The notes under the pieces are model-generated. The model worked only from the letters and a program-made list of their open reading frames with translations. It was not told the DNA's origin and did no database searches. Made by a program: the position numbers and the translations under genes. This document shows positions 43,145-52,240 of a stretch of DNA of 64,000 bases, one piece after another (position 1 is the first letter of the stretch; every line of letters begins with the position of its first letter). Source of the stretch: Mesobacillus selenatarsenatis SF-1 (GTDB taxonomy: Bacteria > Bacillota > Bacilli > Bacillales > Cytobacillaceae); assembly GCF_000813125.1 (NCBI RefSeq), contig NZ_BASE01000044.1:1-64000 (forward strand). Reading direction: 5' to 3'.

Positions 43145-44815
43145 TTATAAAGCTTCATAGAGGTAAATTTTCCAGGCGCTTTCCTTTGAGGTAAAGACTT
43201 TATCGAGCTTCAGGTTATTTTTTAATGCGTTATCAATCGGAACAGAAGAAAAGATAAATTGCCCCCCCATTTGTTTAAATGGCTCTAGATTTAAATCAAT
43301 ATTTTCGATTCTTCTTTTGGATGTTTTTTTAAATAAATAATGCTTTCCCAATTCATCAGTAAAAAGATAACAGCGTCCGCCCCACTCATCAAAATAAATG
43401 CGGATCCGCTTATTTTTCTCTAGTTCTTTTTCGATAATCTTCCTGAATTGATATTTATAACTCAGAGGATAAAAATTATTGTAGGTATCCAGTGTGTAAA
43501 ATCCATTAAATTGTGCGACCGCTGGATGTAATCCTATACTGGCAATACGATAGCTATTTTGAGGTTTTCCTATGTGATTTTTAATTTCGTTAAATTGTTC
43601 CTCTGCATAAAATTCCCTAACACTTGGCTTTTTGCGATGAACAATCTCTTCATTTGTAAACAGCAGCACTATAATTTGCGCAATCACCAACCAGGGAACT
43701 GCTTTTCTCAATATTTTTTCATCCCACAGTATCTTCAAGCCGATCGCAAACAACAGGTACAGGACTAACGGGCGCACAAAGTGATACCTGGCAAAATTAA
43801 ATGTATCAAGGACATGGAATTTCTCCGTTAAAGGTAGCCACCCTTTATAAAACCAAAAAGCATACCAGGCAGATAAAATGAAATTCAGCACAAATAAGAA
43901 AACAAAGATGCGCTCTTTCCCCCATTTCCTATGCTTCCAAATAAGAAACAGCGCTGCAAATATGACCGGCATAATAACAAGTGTATGTACAGTCATTACA
44001 TGGGTATGTCCTAGCAAGAAATTTTTAAAGGTAAGTCTGACAGAATGCCAGAAAGACAATCGGGCATGAAAATATTCATCCCTGCTATTCGGTTCACCAT
44101 CAAATAGAAAGGAGTATACCAGTCTGTAATCTGTGATTAAGTAAACAGCGGTCATATAAGCTATTGCTATAAAGAATCTCCAGTTCCATCCTTTACCGCG
44201 AATAACATCACTAAGCCAGAGTAAACCCATTGCACTGAGGAAAAAGAAAAAACCCAGAACAATGCTTGAGTAAAATGGCAAGAGCGTTAGAGCAAGATAA
44301 TGCAACCATTTACCTCGTCCATTCCTTATATGCAATAACGCCCAAAGTGCCAGAGGCATACCCAATGTGCTAAGCATCCCTGACGGCCAAAAAGGGGTTA
44401 GGGCAAATGCAAGTGCAGTCCCGATCCGAATCAGGCTTTTATCTTTTCCCGTTATAAAGTGGTCCTTCAAAACCAGGTACATTCCAAGGAAGGCAAAAAA
44501 CCTGGTGATTGCCTGACTTATTCCATAAGCAATCATCGTCGGGAACCATACATATAACCACACAATCAGGCTGTACTCAGTTCCAAGTGCATTTCTTGGC
44601 AGTCCATTGATGATTTGAGGAATCCTGGATTGTAATGATCCGGCAATCTGGCCACTCTCAGCAAGTACCTTATACCATGCCAAATTCGAATCAAGGTTGT
44701 CATGTACCCGGATATGGGCATCGTCTCCTAAAATGAAATAGGGGGATAGGAAGAGTGATATCACAATCAGAGAAAACACGATGAATATTCGCTCTTTATC
44801 CTGAAAGTAAGACAA
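43145..44815 (-). CDS. Polytopic membrane protein, YkoS-like (DUF6044)
   Basis: 556 aa, about 12 membrane helices (residues 10-395) then an extracytoplasmic C-terminal domain. An early acidic motif (GDDAHIRVHDNLDSN) resembles the catalytic loop of GT-C glycosyltransferases. First gene of a three-gene unit with a GT2 and a GtrA, so probably the enzyme that transfers the lipid-linked sugar to a surface acceptor (inference). Confidence 0.82.
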   Translation of the reverse strand: MSYFQDKERIFIVFSLIVISLFLSPYFILGDDAHIRVHDNLDSNLAWYKVLAESGQIAGSLQSRIPQIINGLPRNALGTEYSLIVWLYVWFPTMIAYGISQAITRFFAFLGMYLVLKDHFITGKDKSLIRIGTALAFALTPFWPSGMLSTLGMPLALWALLHIRNGRGKWLHYLALTLLPFYSSIVLGFFFFLSAMGLLWLSDVIRGKGWNWRFFIAIAYMTAVYLITDYRLVYSFLFDGEPNSRDEYFHARLSFWHSVRLTFKNFLLGHTHVMTVHTLVIMPVIFAALFLIWKHRKWGKERIFVFLFVLNFILSAWYAFWFYKGWLPLTEKFHVLDTFNFARYHFVRPLVLYLLFAIGLKILWDEKILRKAVPWLVIAQIIVLLFTNEEIVHRKKPSVREFYAEEQFNEIKNHIGKPQNSYRIASIGLHPAVAQFNGFYTLDTYNNFYPLSYKYQFRKIIEKELEKNKRIRIYFDEWGGRCYLFTDELGKHYLFKKTSKRRIENIDLNLEPFKQMGGQFIFSSVPIDNALKNNLKLDKVFTSKESAWKIYLYEAL

Positions 44816-44919
44816 ATCACATTACACCTCAAATTTCATATTTGCTTTAATTAAGGTATACACATTTTTAGAAACTATTCCCTAAACTGCCAAACAATTA
44901 GCAAGTGAACTAACTACCT

Positions 44920-45423
44920 TCAAACAAGTTGGTAGTTAAAGATCATTAAATAAAACAAGACAAAGAATATGGAAAGAATAAGCGCATTCAAAGGATCCCT
45001 ATAGTGGAGCCGGAGCATGGGGTACACCGTGCTGTAAAAAAACACTTCCCAGCCCATAGACCAGCCGTGTGCGAATTTGATGGCTCCTAATTTGAGTGCA
45101 ATTGCCTCTATAATGACCGACTAAGATATCCACTTTAAGTAATACCAGAACCTTCTAGTTCTTTCTTCTGGAAAACTGCCTAGGAACAAATAATCATGCT
45201 TAGGTAAAAAATAAACGTATATAGGGTTTCTGTTACGAATAGACTGATGAAGTTCTTGTGAAATTCCCACAAGTGTTTATTTCCAATGTAGGAAATATAC
45301 TCATAGAAACAGCTAAACAAGGCCCAGTAATAAAAAGTAGGTAAAAAACTCTCTCCACTTTTGCCACTTCCCTCTTCCGACCGCCAATGCGACTCCACCT
45401 GCGATCAATACAGCATGGAACAA
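44920..45423 (-). pseudogene. Decayed multi-span membrane protein gene (CBO0543-like)
   Basis: TTG 45423 with SD GGAGG opens a reading frame (AVLIAGGVALAVGRGKW, FFTYFLLLGLV) that meets TAG. The protein continues in another frame (CFYEYISYIGNKHLWEFH, ETLYTFIFYLSMII) and then a third (LFLGSFPEERTRRFWYYLKW, one internal TAG, then FAHGWSMGWEVFFY, YPMLRLHYRDPL), ending at TGA 44920. At least two frameshifts and one nonsense codon. The family name is from memory. Confidence 0.75.
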
Positions 45424-45559
45424 GCTCTTCCCTCCCTCTATTACACCTTGTCTAAAATCCTTTGTTAATCCTGTATATTCAATCAAATCTATTTTCTGCC
45501 AATCACCTTGTTTTATGTATCATCATGGCAGATGAGTTGAAATCCAAAGTTTTCTCCCT

Positions 45560-45597
45560 AAAAAAAAGCTGTACTGGATTTTAAACCAGTACAGCCT
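45560..45597 (-). terminator. Terminator of MFS gene
   Basis: Minus strand GGCTGTACTGGTTTAAAATC..CCAGTACAGC followed by eight T. Confidence 0.92.
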
Positions 45598-45599
45598 TA

Positions 45600-46844
45600 C
45601 TAACCCTCTTCTGTTAAATTGTTTTCTGTCTCAAGGATGAATAGATCTTTCTTTGACTGCAGGAAAATGATTGAAGTCAATGCAACAGCCAGCAGCAGCC
45701 CCAGTGCCGAGAATGCGACAGTAACTGTTTGCAGTTTCACTAATTCCGCTAAATAACCTAAAAGTAATGTTAAGACGATTTGGACCATTGCCTGAAAGAA
45801 GGCAAACGCACTGCTGAACCTCCCCATCAAGTCTACAGGTACATTGTTTTGGAAAAATGTTGTATAACCGGTAAACGAGAATGGAGAAAAGAACCCAATA
45901 ATTATAAAGCCAATTACTGCTAGAGGTACTGTGTCTGGAGAAGCAAGATAAAACATTAAATATCCTGTTACAGACAAAAACGACCCCAATCCTAAGAGCA
46001 TTTTTATGGAAAGACGATTCGCCAGAGCTGCCACTGCAAATGAACCAACCACATACCCCGCTCCTGTAAGACTTACCAACAGTCCGTAATTCTTTTCCGA
46101 TAAGCCGACAACTTGCTGAATGAAGGTTACCTCCTGAGAATCAAGTGCAAATGAGATTAATGTAATGAACTGAAAAATCAGGAAAACCACCATAAAACCT
46201 GCTGCTGTTTTCCCAAAATTGATTACTGCCTTCCAATCCGCTGCGATCATCTTCATCGTAATTCGATCTCTGTATTGTTCATTAGTTAACCTTTCATCAA
46301 CATCTGGCAGGAAGAAAATTGCTATAGCACATAGAAAGAAAGTTACTGCATTAATATAGATACTTGTACTTATGCTCCCATACATGATCAGCAGTCCAGA
46401 CACACTGGGTCCAACCAGCATAGCCCCGGATGTTGCAAACGAAAAAATTGAATTGAAGCGTTTTCTCTTTTCAGGAGGAATAAGCTTCGTTATGTAAGTT
46501 TCTGAAGTAGGGCCAAAAAATGCCCCCGCTATATTAGTTAAGAACATAATTATATAAATCGGAACTAGAGAAGTAAATAATGGAATGATCGCTATTAAGA
46601 TACCACGAAGGACATCGATGAAAATCATTAACCTTCTCTTATTGACCCGATCAATGACGCTGCCAGCCCAAGTATTAGTCAGGAGGATCGCCAGCGGCCT
46701 GATGATGAATAATCCTGCAATCGCAGCAGCAGAGCCTGTCAATTTTAATACTAATAAATTGATAGCCACAAAATAAATCCAATTACCAATGTTTGAAATC
46801 CCAATTCCTAGAACCAGTAGCATGGGATTCTTCCAGCCCTTCAA
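45600..46844 (-). CDS. MFS transporter (MFS_3/EntS-like)
   Basis: 414 aa, about 12 membrane helices, with GSVIDRVNKRRLMIFIDVLRG in the loop between helices 2 and 3. Start is TTG 46844, 6 nt after AGGAGG; the ORF upstream of it covers the ribosome site. Family members export siderophores or drugs; substrate unknown. Confidence 0.9.
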   Translation of the reverse strand: MKGWKNPMLLVLGIGISNIGNWIYFVAINLLVLKLTGSAAAIAGLFIIRPLAILLTNTWAGSVIDRVNKRRLMIFIDVLRGILIAIIPLFTSLVPIYIIMFLTNIAGAFFGPTSETYITKLIPPEKRKRFNSIFSFATSGAMLVGPSVSGLLIMYGSISTSIYINAVTFFLCAIAIFFLPDVDERLTNEQYRDRITMKMIAADWKAVINFGKTAAGFMVVFLIFQFITLISFALDSQEVTFIQQVVGLSEKNYGLLVSLTGAGYVVGSFAVAALANRLSIKMLLGLGSFLSVTGYLMFYLASPDTVPLAVIGFIIIGFFSPFSFTGYTTFFQNNVPVDLMGRFSSAFAFFQAMVQIVLTLLLGYLAELVKLQTVTVAFSALGLLLAVALTSIIFLQSKKDLFILETENNLTEEG

Positions 46845-46883
46845 ACAGACCCCTCCTGAGTGCACAAAATAAATGTCAGAATA

Positions 46884-47081
46884 TTACTTAAGTATTTCTC
46901 TTTCCATCCTATCTTTACTTTCCAAAAGTTTCAAGTAGCTATTCAGCTCACACTTGTATTTTTTTCCATTTACGATTAATGTCACAATTTGTCCACATGA
47001 ATTTTCCCAACACCAAATACAAAAAACCTGCTCTATACCCGTCTTAGCAACATTTCTAAACATCAAGCCTATTAATTTCAT
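46884..47081 (-). CDS. 65-aa hypothetical protein, Cys-rich (uncertain)
   Basis: Contains FCIWCWENSCGQIV and a later Cys (KKYKCE), suggesting a small metal- or thiol-site. Ribosome site is weak (GTGG). No homologue recognised; may be spurious. Confidence 0.4.
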   Translation of the reverse strand: MKLIGLMFRNVAKTGIEQVFCIWCWENSCGQIVTLIVNGKKYKCELNSYLKLLESKDRMEREILK

Positions 47082-47172
47082 TTATTTACCACTGCGAGTC
47101 ATACAATTTACCCATTCATAACGTTGGTATATTACTTATAATGGTATTTAGAATTAATAAGGAGCTGAAACT

Positions 47173-48915
47173 ATGAATTCAAATCCGAAGTTTGTTTCTA
47201 AGATCCTTCCGCTTTTTGCGGCGTTTATGGTCATAATTACGTTAGCAGCGACATTTGTCGTTCAAAATACTGATGATAAAGTATCGGTTCCATTTTCTTC
47301 GCTTGTCAAGTCCATTGAGGGCCTAAATGGTGGCGAAGCAACACTTATTGAAAAAATGGATGGAACACTTGTACTGGAGACAAAAGATTCCACATTTGTT
47401 TCCCAAGTTCCTCCTGGCAGCCAGATGGTTGAAAAATTAGTAGAGAAATATAATATAAACTATGAGTATATGAACAACAGCAAGTATGGCGCTTGGATCC
47501 TTGGTGGAGTCTTATTGCTGTTGATGGGTACTGCGTTCGTGATCCAAAAGAAAACAGGAGGTATAGGCACAGGCAATAGAATGAAAAACAGTTTATCAAA
47601 GCCTAACCCCCTGCCTTCCATTACCTTAGCAGATGTAGGTGGATTGCAAGAAGAAATGAAAGAGGAAATCATCCAGACTCTATCAATCTTGAAAAATCCA
47701 GATCAATCATCAAAGATGGGCATTAAGCCTCCAAAGGGGATTCTATTATACGGACCTCCAGGCACAGGAAAAACCTTACTCGCACAAGCTATTGCACGTG
47801 AATTGAATGCCAATTTCTTCTCAGCCAGTGGATCTGCATTTAATGAAATGTTCATCGGCGTAGGTGCATCGCGTGTCCGCAGCTTGTTCCAAAGTGCCCG
47901 CAAGCAAGGCCCTGCTGTAATTTTCATCGATGAAGTCGATGCTCTTGCAGGCAAGCGTAAACCCCATGGCGGTGAAGAAGGTGAAAAGACATTAACAGAG
48001 CTTCTTGTCCAGCTTGACGGGGGACATTCTAACGATGGCATTCTTTTCATTGCTGCAACAAACAGAAAAGACATGCTTGATGATGCTTTCCTGCGCCCTG
48101 GACGTATCGATTTCTCATTTAACATCCCTCTTCCTGATACGAAAGGGAGAAGGGAAATCATCGATATCCATATTAAAGAGAAAAACCTTTCTGACAATGT
48201 AGTAGCATCATTGGATGACCTGGCAGAAAGTACTTCTGGATTCTCAGGCGCAGAGTTACATTCAATGTTTGAAACTGGCAGTAGACGAGCGTTAAGGAAT
48301 GGACAGGATTTCATTTCGAAGAGTGATATAGATTATGCTCTCGATCGAACAATACTAGGTAGCACGTCCCGCACCCTTCAGGATGCCGACACAAAGCGCA
48401 GGGTAGCAATCCATGAGGCGGGACATGCTCTCGTATCAGCTGTCACTAAACCTGGTTCAGTCCGTAAAGCAACGATCATTCCTCGGGGACAGGCACTCGG
48501 TTATGTGGCTCCAATTCCAAAAGAGCTTCAATTGTCCACACACAGCGACTTGATCGACCGGATTGCCATGATTCTTGCAGGCGGTGTCGCTGAAAGGTTG
48601 ATTCTTGGTGAGCACAGTATCGGGGTAAGCGGGGATGTCCAACAGGCTAAACAGATCATTGAGCAAATGGTAGACACCGGATTGCTTCAGGAAGGTTTCT
48701 CACTTACATTTAGCAAAGGCTTAAAAGAAACAAAAATGCAGGAACTTTTCGATGACGCTTTAGAAAAATCCGAAATGATCATAAATGCCCACCAGAATCA
48801 ATTTGAACGACTAGTAGAAGAATTGCTAAAGAAAGAAACACTTGATGGTTCTGAAGTAGATGAGATCGTTCAGAATAAAACTGGATTTCGTGAAGATCAA
48901 TATATAATGGCTTAA
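47173..48915 (+). CDS. FtsH-like membrane AAA+ metalloprotease (paralogue)
   Basis: 580 aa: two N-terminal membrane helices around a short external domain, AAA+ domain (Walker A GPPGTGKT, Walker B VIFIDEVDAL, second region of homology ATNRKDMLDDAFLRPGRID), and M41 protease domain with zinc site HEAGH and the Asp ligand in SGDVQQAKQI. Shorter than typical FtsH (about 640 aa) and lacking tRNA-Ile/hpt neighbours, so a second copy. SD AAGGAG. A GC-rich repeat starts just after its stop. Confidence 0.93.
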   Translation: MNSNPKFVSKILPLFAAFMVIITLAATFVVQNTDDKVSVPFSSLVKSIEGLNGGEATLIEKMDGTLVLETKDSTFVSQVPPGSQMVEKLVEKYNINYEYMNNSKYGAWILGGVLLLLMGTAFVIQKKTGGIGTGNRMKNSLSKPNPLPSITLADVGGLQEEMKEEIIQTLSILKNPDQSSKMGIKPPKGILLYGPPGTGKTLLAQAIARELNANFFSASGSAFNEMFIGVGASRVRSLFQSARKQGPAVIFIDEVDALAGKRKPHGGEEGEKTLTELLVQLDGGHSNDGILFIAATNRKDMLDDAFLRPGRIDFSFNIPLPDTKGRREIIDIHIKEKNLSDNVVASLDDLAESTSGFSGAELHSMFETGSRRALRNGQDFISKSDIDYALDRTILGSTSRTLQDADTKRRVAIHEAGHALVSAVTKPGSVRKATIIPRGQALGYVAPIPKELQLSTHSDLIDRIAMILAGGVAERLILGEHSIGVSGDVQQAKQIIEQMVDTGLLQEGFSLTFSKGLKETKMQELFDDALEKSEMIINAHQNQFERLVEELLKKETLDGSEVDEIVQNKTGFREDQYIMA

Positions 48916-49009
48916 GAATAAAAAGCGCAAGAGACTCGAGGGGCTAGGCGCTGGAGCTGGTTCACGAATACTGCATGTAGATATCCACAACTAAATAATT
49001 TTATTAAAC
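48916..49009 (+). repeat. Stop-codon-adjacent GC-rich dispersed repeat, copy 3 (internally deleted)
   Basis: Begins GAATAAAAAGCGCAAG directly after TAA, jumps to ACTCGAGGGGCTAGGCGCTG and keeps the AT-rich tail with ATATCCACA (48981-48989). About 80 bp of the internal stem region seen in copy 1 is missing. Confidence 0.8.
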
Positions 49010-49056
49010 AACAAAAGTAAAAGGCTTTCCACAATGGAAAGCCTTTTACTTTTGTT
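49010..49056. terminator. Perfect 21-bp-stem terminator
   Basis: Arms of 21 bp, 49010-49030 and 49036-49056, around ACAAT; T-rich in both directions. The MITE copy 3 starts at the next base. Confidence 0.9.
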
Positions 49057-49227
49057 GGCTCTTTTCTCAAATTATATTGCAGTGAATACAAATTAGAATT
49101 GAATGAACCGCGTATCTTCGCAAAGTCGACTTTTAGAAAGAGAAACGAGCATGCAAACTTAATACCTACCTACAAAATCGTTAAAATCGGCTTTAGAATT
49201 TTAACAACAATCTTTACGAAGACAGAC
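49057..49227. mobile_element. MITE copy 3 (degraded)
   Basis: 171 bp, GGCTCTTTTCTCAAA to TTTACGAAGACAGAC, same orientation as copy 1 but more diverged. Flanks CTTTTGTT and ATATTATT share five of eight positions, so the duplication has eroded. Its right end is 3 bp from the stop codon of the STAS fragment. Confidence 0.8.
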
Positions 49228-49230
49228 ATA

Positions 49231-49452
49231 TTATTTTTGCTCAAGATCCTGGGCCAGGCTTGTTCGAACTTCTGTTTCTATAAAGGAAAGCCCGAGCTGT
49301 ACGGCTGTCTGGGCTATTTCAGGCCTGATACCAGAAAGTGTTGTCTTCACGCCTATTAATTTCAATGCATTTAAAAGCTGGAATAACTGGTGGGCAACCA
49401 TTGTGTCTATCATCGCCACACCGGATAGATCATGGTGGTCCAATGACTCCAT
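49231..49452 (-). pseudogene. C-terminal fragment of an RsbR-type STAS protein
   Basis: 73 codons matching only the end of an RsbR/RsbS STAS domain (DLSGVAMIDTMVAHQLFQLL, TTLSGIRPEIAQTAVQLGL). Full RsbR paralogues are about 270 aa; an in-frame stop precedes the ATG and there is no ribosome site, so the 5' three-quarters are lost. Flanked by a MITE at its 3' end. Confidence 0.75.
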
Positions 49453-49476
49453 GTATTAGATTTATCTATCTGCCTT

Positions 49477-49752
49477 TTAATCTAGATTATGTTTTTCCTT
49501 TAACTCAGGGGGAGCCATTTTTATTATTTGTTGGAAAATGATAAGCAGCACGCCTACATCATCTACAATCCCTATCAGGGTTAAGAAGTCTGGGATGATA
49601 TCAAACGGCAGCAGAAAATAGCCGATGATTAAACCAGTTGAAATGACTTTTTGCTTTACTGGGACCATTTTAGAAGTAAAGAACTCTATTAAAAAAGGGA
49701 AAAACCTTTTTACTTTAAATATAAGCCTAATTCTTTTAAAAAACTTTTTCAT
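49477..49752 (-). CDS. DUF1232 (YkvA-like) membrane protein
   Basis: 91 aa; core motif GLIIGYFLLPFDIIPDFLTLIGIVDD (within residues 40-67) is diagnostic for DUF1232. Basic N-terminus. AAGGAGG lies 7 nt before ATG. Function unknown. Confidence 0.9.
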   Translation of the reverse strand: MKKFFKRIRLIFKVKRFFPFLIEFFTSKMVPVKQKVISTGLIIGYFLLPFDIIPDFLTLIGIVDDVGVLLIIFQQIIKMAPPELKEKHNLD

Positions 49753-49929
49753 AAAAAAACCTCCTTCATACTAGTAATACCCTCATTCACTTTTATGGAA
49801 TCTATAAACATCTAAGCAGACAAAAGAGCTGTAACGCTATATCTTAATACGTAGGAAATAGAGATTTGTTTCACTCAGAAACAAATAAACAGCCAATATC
49901 AATTGGCTGCTCGGGTATATTAATCTGAT

Positions 49930-50691
49930 TTACTTTTCTTGCTGATCGCAATAGTAATGTATTGCTTCTTTAAAGAACGCTGCTAGTCCTTGTTGGTATT
50001 TGTCTATATTTTTTGTGAACCGTGGGTCATCGACATATAAATCCCCAAGACCGCGAAATATATCCAGGGTGCAATCATAATAATGATCAGTGATAAACCG
50101 GCGCCAATCCGCTACTGCCCGCTGCACTCCCGGGTCTTCTGGACCGTAGTCCATTCCGGCCATGATCCGCTTATAAATTTCATCTGTCTTATTCTGGATT
50201 TCCCCCCAGTCTTCAGAAGAATATCCAGCGGTCCTCTTCTCTACTTTTTCGACAGTCTCCTTACCGTATCTTCCCTTCGCTTCCTCACTATATTTCTTCT
50301 GATGTTCTTCGATTTCCTTCATATCAAAACCTTTGAACATATCCTTATTCTCCATTTGATAACCTCCTTCTATTGAATCAATTGTCATTTCCACTGTCCG
50401 GATAATCTCTTCAAGCCGCTTTTTTTTCGCTAAAAGCAATTCTTTATGCTTTTTGAGATTTTCTTTGCGGTTGAACTCTGGCCGATCAATAATATCCTTG
50501 ATTTCATGAAGAGAAAAATCCATTTCCTTGAAAACTAAAATTTGCTGTAGGCGCTCAAGATTTTCATCTGAATAAAGTCTGTACCCAGCAGAGGATACCT
50601 CCTCCGGTTTGAGTAAACCAATACGATCATAATGATGCAGAGTCCGCACACTTACTCCAGTCGTCTCCGCAACTTCTTTTACTTTGTACAT
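49930..50691 (-). CDS. mta: MerR family activator Mta (TipAS-domain)
   Basis: 253 aa: MerR DNA-binding domain (VKEVAETTGVSVRTLHHYD), dimerisation coiled coil (residues about 75-115) and TipAS ligand domain ending ALAAFFKEAIHYYCDQQ-like sequence (GLAAFFKEAIHYYC). Very similar along its length to B. subtilis Mta, which activates multidrug efflux genes and itself. No efflux gene is adjacent here. Confidence 0.92.
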   Translation of the reverse strand: MYKVKEVAETTGVSVRTLHHYDRIGLLKPEEVSSAGYRLYSDENLERLQQILVFKEMDFSLHEIKDIIDRPEFNRKENLKKHKELLLAKKKRLEEIIRTVEMTIDSIEGGYQMENKDMFKGFDMKEIEEHQKKYSEEAKGRYGKETVEKVEKRTAGYSSEDWGEIQNKTDEIYKRIMAGMDYGPEDPGVQRAVADWRRFITDHYYDCTLDIFRGLGDLYVDDPRFTKNIDKYQQGLAAFFKEAIHYYCDQQEK

Positions 50692-50714
50692 ATCTCGATC
50701 ACCTCCACATTAAG

Positions 50715-50745
50715 ATCGTAAACTATGACGCAGCGTCAAAGTCAA
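50715..50745 (-). promoter_or_regulatory. MerR-type promoter of mta with 19-bp spacer
   Basis: Minus strand TTGACT-N19-TACGAT. The over-long spacer contains the palindrome TGACGCTGCGTCA (50726-50738), the geometry used by MerR activators to untwist promoters. Indicates autoactivation. Confidence 0.85.
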
Positions 50746-50807
50746 TATATTTTTGCAATTCCATTTTCTGAAAATTCATGTATAATAGAGAAAACTTTTA
50801 AGGAGCT

Positions 50808-51458
50808 ATGAAAATGTACACTTTTACCAAAGGTTCTGTCGCCGGTTACAAGAACCAGCCAGTTCCATTTCAACTTATCAAACAGAATAAGCAAGCAAGT
50901 TCCCTCGTCGTCATGCTACCTGGAAGAGGATATACTGTCCAGGGACCTTTATTTCATTATTCTACTGGAGTCTTTTTAAATAAAGGTTTTGATGTTCTTC
51001 ATGTTAACTATGATTACAATACTGTTCAATCAGAATCTTTAACCTTGGAAGAAGAAATACGTCAAATAACGGAGGATGTCAATTCAGTACTAGATCATAT
51101 CCTTAAGTACCAGCCATACCAAACTTATACTTTAATCGGAAAATCACTGGGAACGATAGCGCTATCTTCAATAGTAGAACGAATTTCATTAAAAAACGCA
51201 AAAATTGTCTGGCTTACTCCGCTTCTGCAATTGGATTATGTTATGGATAAGATGCTTTCATCATCACAAAATGGTCTTTGCATCATTGGTGATGAAGATC
51301 CATGTTTTATATCTGAAAAATTTGAGAAACTGAAAGAAAAGGAAAATATACAGACACTTTTACTGCCTGGAACAGAGCACAGTCTCAACTATGCAGATCG
51401 GCCAGTTGATTCGATTGATGTATTGAAAAAGGTAATAACTGAAATTAGCAACTTTTAA
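50808..51458 (+). CDS. Alpha/beta hydrolase
   Basis: 216 aa. Oxyanion region VVMLPGRGYTVQGPLF, nucleophile elbow GKSLGT, acid IIGDEDPC and catalytic His in LLPGTEHSLNYADR give a complete triad. Likely esterase or dienelactone-hydrolase-like; substrate unknown. 17 bp upstream of a UDG-like gene, probably co-transcribed. Confidence 0.85.
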   Translation: MKMYTFTKGSVAGYKNQPVPFQLIKQNKQASSLVVMLPGRGYTVQGPLFHYSTGVFLNKGFDVLHVNYDYNTVQSESLTLEEEIRQITEDVNSVLDHILKYQPYQTYTLIGKSLGTIALSSIVERISLKNAKIVWLTPLLQLDYVMDKMLSSSQNGLCIIGDEDPCFISEKFEKLKEKENIQTLLLPGTEHSLNYADRPVDSIDVLKKVITEISNF

Positions 51459-51475
51459 TGTAATGGGGGATAAGC

Positions 51476-52213
51476 ATGAACAAGCTGGAGAAATACTACA
51501 AGAAAATTGCAAATCTCCCTTTAAAAGAAAGTTATAGTCGAGGCGAACTATTAACTTTGGATTTTATGATGGCCAAGGAAAATAACATTGAAATTTACTA
51601 TTGCACTCATAACGAATATATCAATAAAAAGGCCAAAGTGTTTATTGTAGGAATTACACCCGGGTACCAACAAATGAGTAAGTCGATTGCGGTTGCCCGA
51701 AAATGTTTAGAGGAAAACCTTTCTCTTGATGAGGTAGCTTATATTTGTAAGCGTGAGGCAAGGTTTTATGGGGTACTTCGCAGTAACATCATCCAAATGC
51801 TCAATGATTTAGACCTGAATAACTTTTTGGATTTAAAAAGCTGCGAGAAGCTTTTTAACGATAAAGATTACCTGCTTCATACCACTTCTCTCATTCCTTA
51901 TGCAGTCTTTATCAATGGAAAGAACTATACCGGCCATAGCCCGAAAATCAAGAAGAATGAATTATTGACTTCTTTTCTGGCAGAATTCTTCGAGCCCCAG
52001 GCTGCCTTACTTAAGGATGCTCTGATCATCCCGCTTGGTAAAGGAGTCGAGGAAATCATAGCAGAATATACGCGAGCAGGCATAATTAAGGAAAATAATG
52101 TCTTATACGGATTCCCACACCCTTCAGGTGCGAATGGCCATCGCCTTCACCAATTTAATAGTAATAAAGAAAAAATGAAGATAAGGATTAATGATTTTTT
52201 CCAAGAAAGATAA
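51476..52213 (+). CDS. Uracil-DNA-glycosylase-like protein
   Basis: 245 aa. VFIVGITPGYQQM resembles UDG motif 1 (G-x-x-PG) and VLYGFPHPSGANGHR resembles motif 2 (HPS), in the right order and at typical spacing for the UDG superfamily fold; the remaining residues are unlike standard Ung or Mug. Glycosylase activity is an inference; it could be a non-catalytic or nucleotide-binding member. Confidence 0.6.
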   Translation: MNKLEKYYKKIANLPLKESYSRGELLTLDFMMAKENNIEIYYCTHNEYINKKAKVFIVGITPGYQQMSKSIAVARKCLEENLSLDEVAYICKREARFYGVLRSNIIQMLNDLDLNNFLDLKSCEKLFNDKDYLLHTTSLIPYAVFINGKNYTGHSPKIKKNELLTSFLAEFFEPQAALLKDALIIPLGKGVEEIIAEYTRAGIIKENNVLYGFPHPSGANGHRLHQFNSNKEKMKIRINDFFQER

Positions 52214-52238
52214 AAGACCAAGAATCTTGGTCTTTTAA
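52212..52238. terminator. Bidirectional terminator
   Basis: TAAAAGACCAAGA-TCTTGGTCTTTTA between convergent genes. Confidence 0.88.
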
Positions 52239-52240
52239 AC

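Noticed and set aside
49099-49359. 86-aa plus-strand ORF
   Set aside because: Runs from the MITE into the antisense of the STAS fragment; no ribosome site.
50808-52213. Defence island (hydrolase plus UDG-like protein)
   Set aside because: Only two genes, no typical defence partners, and composition like the neighbours; insufficient to claim a defence system.
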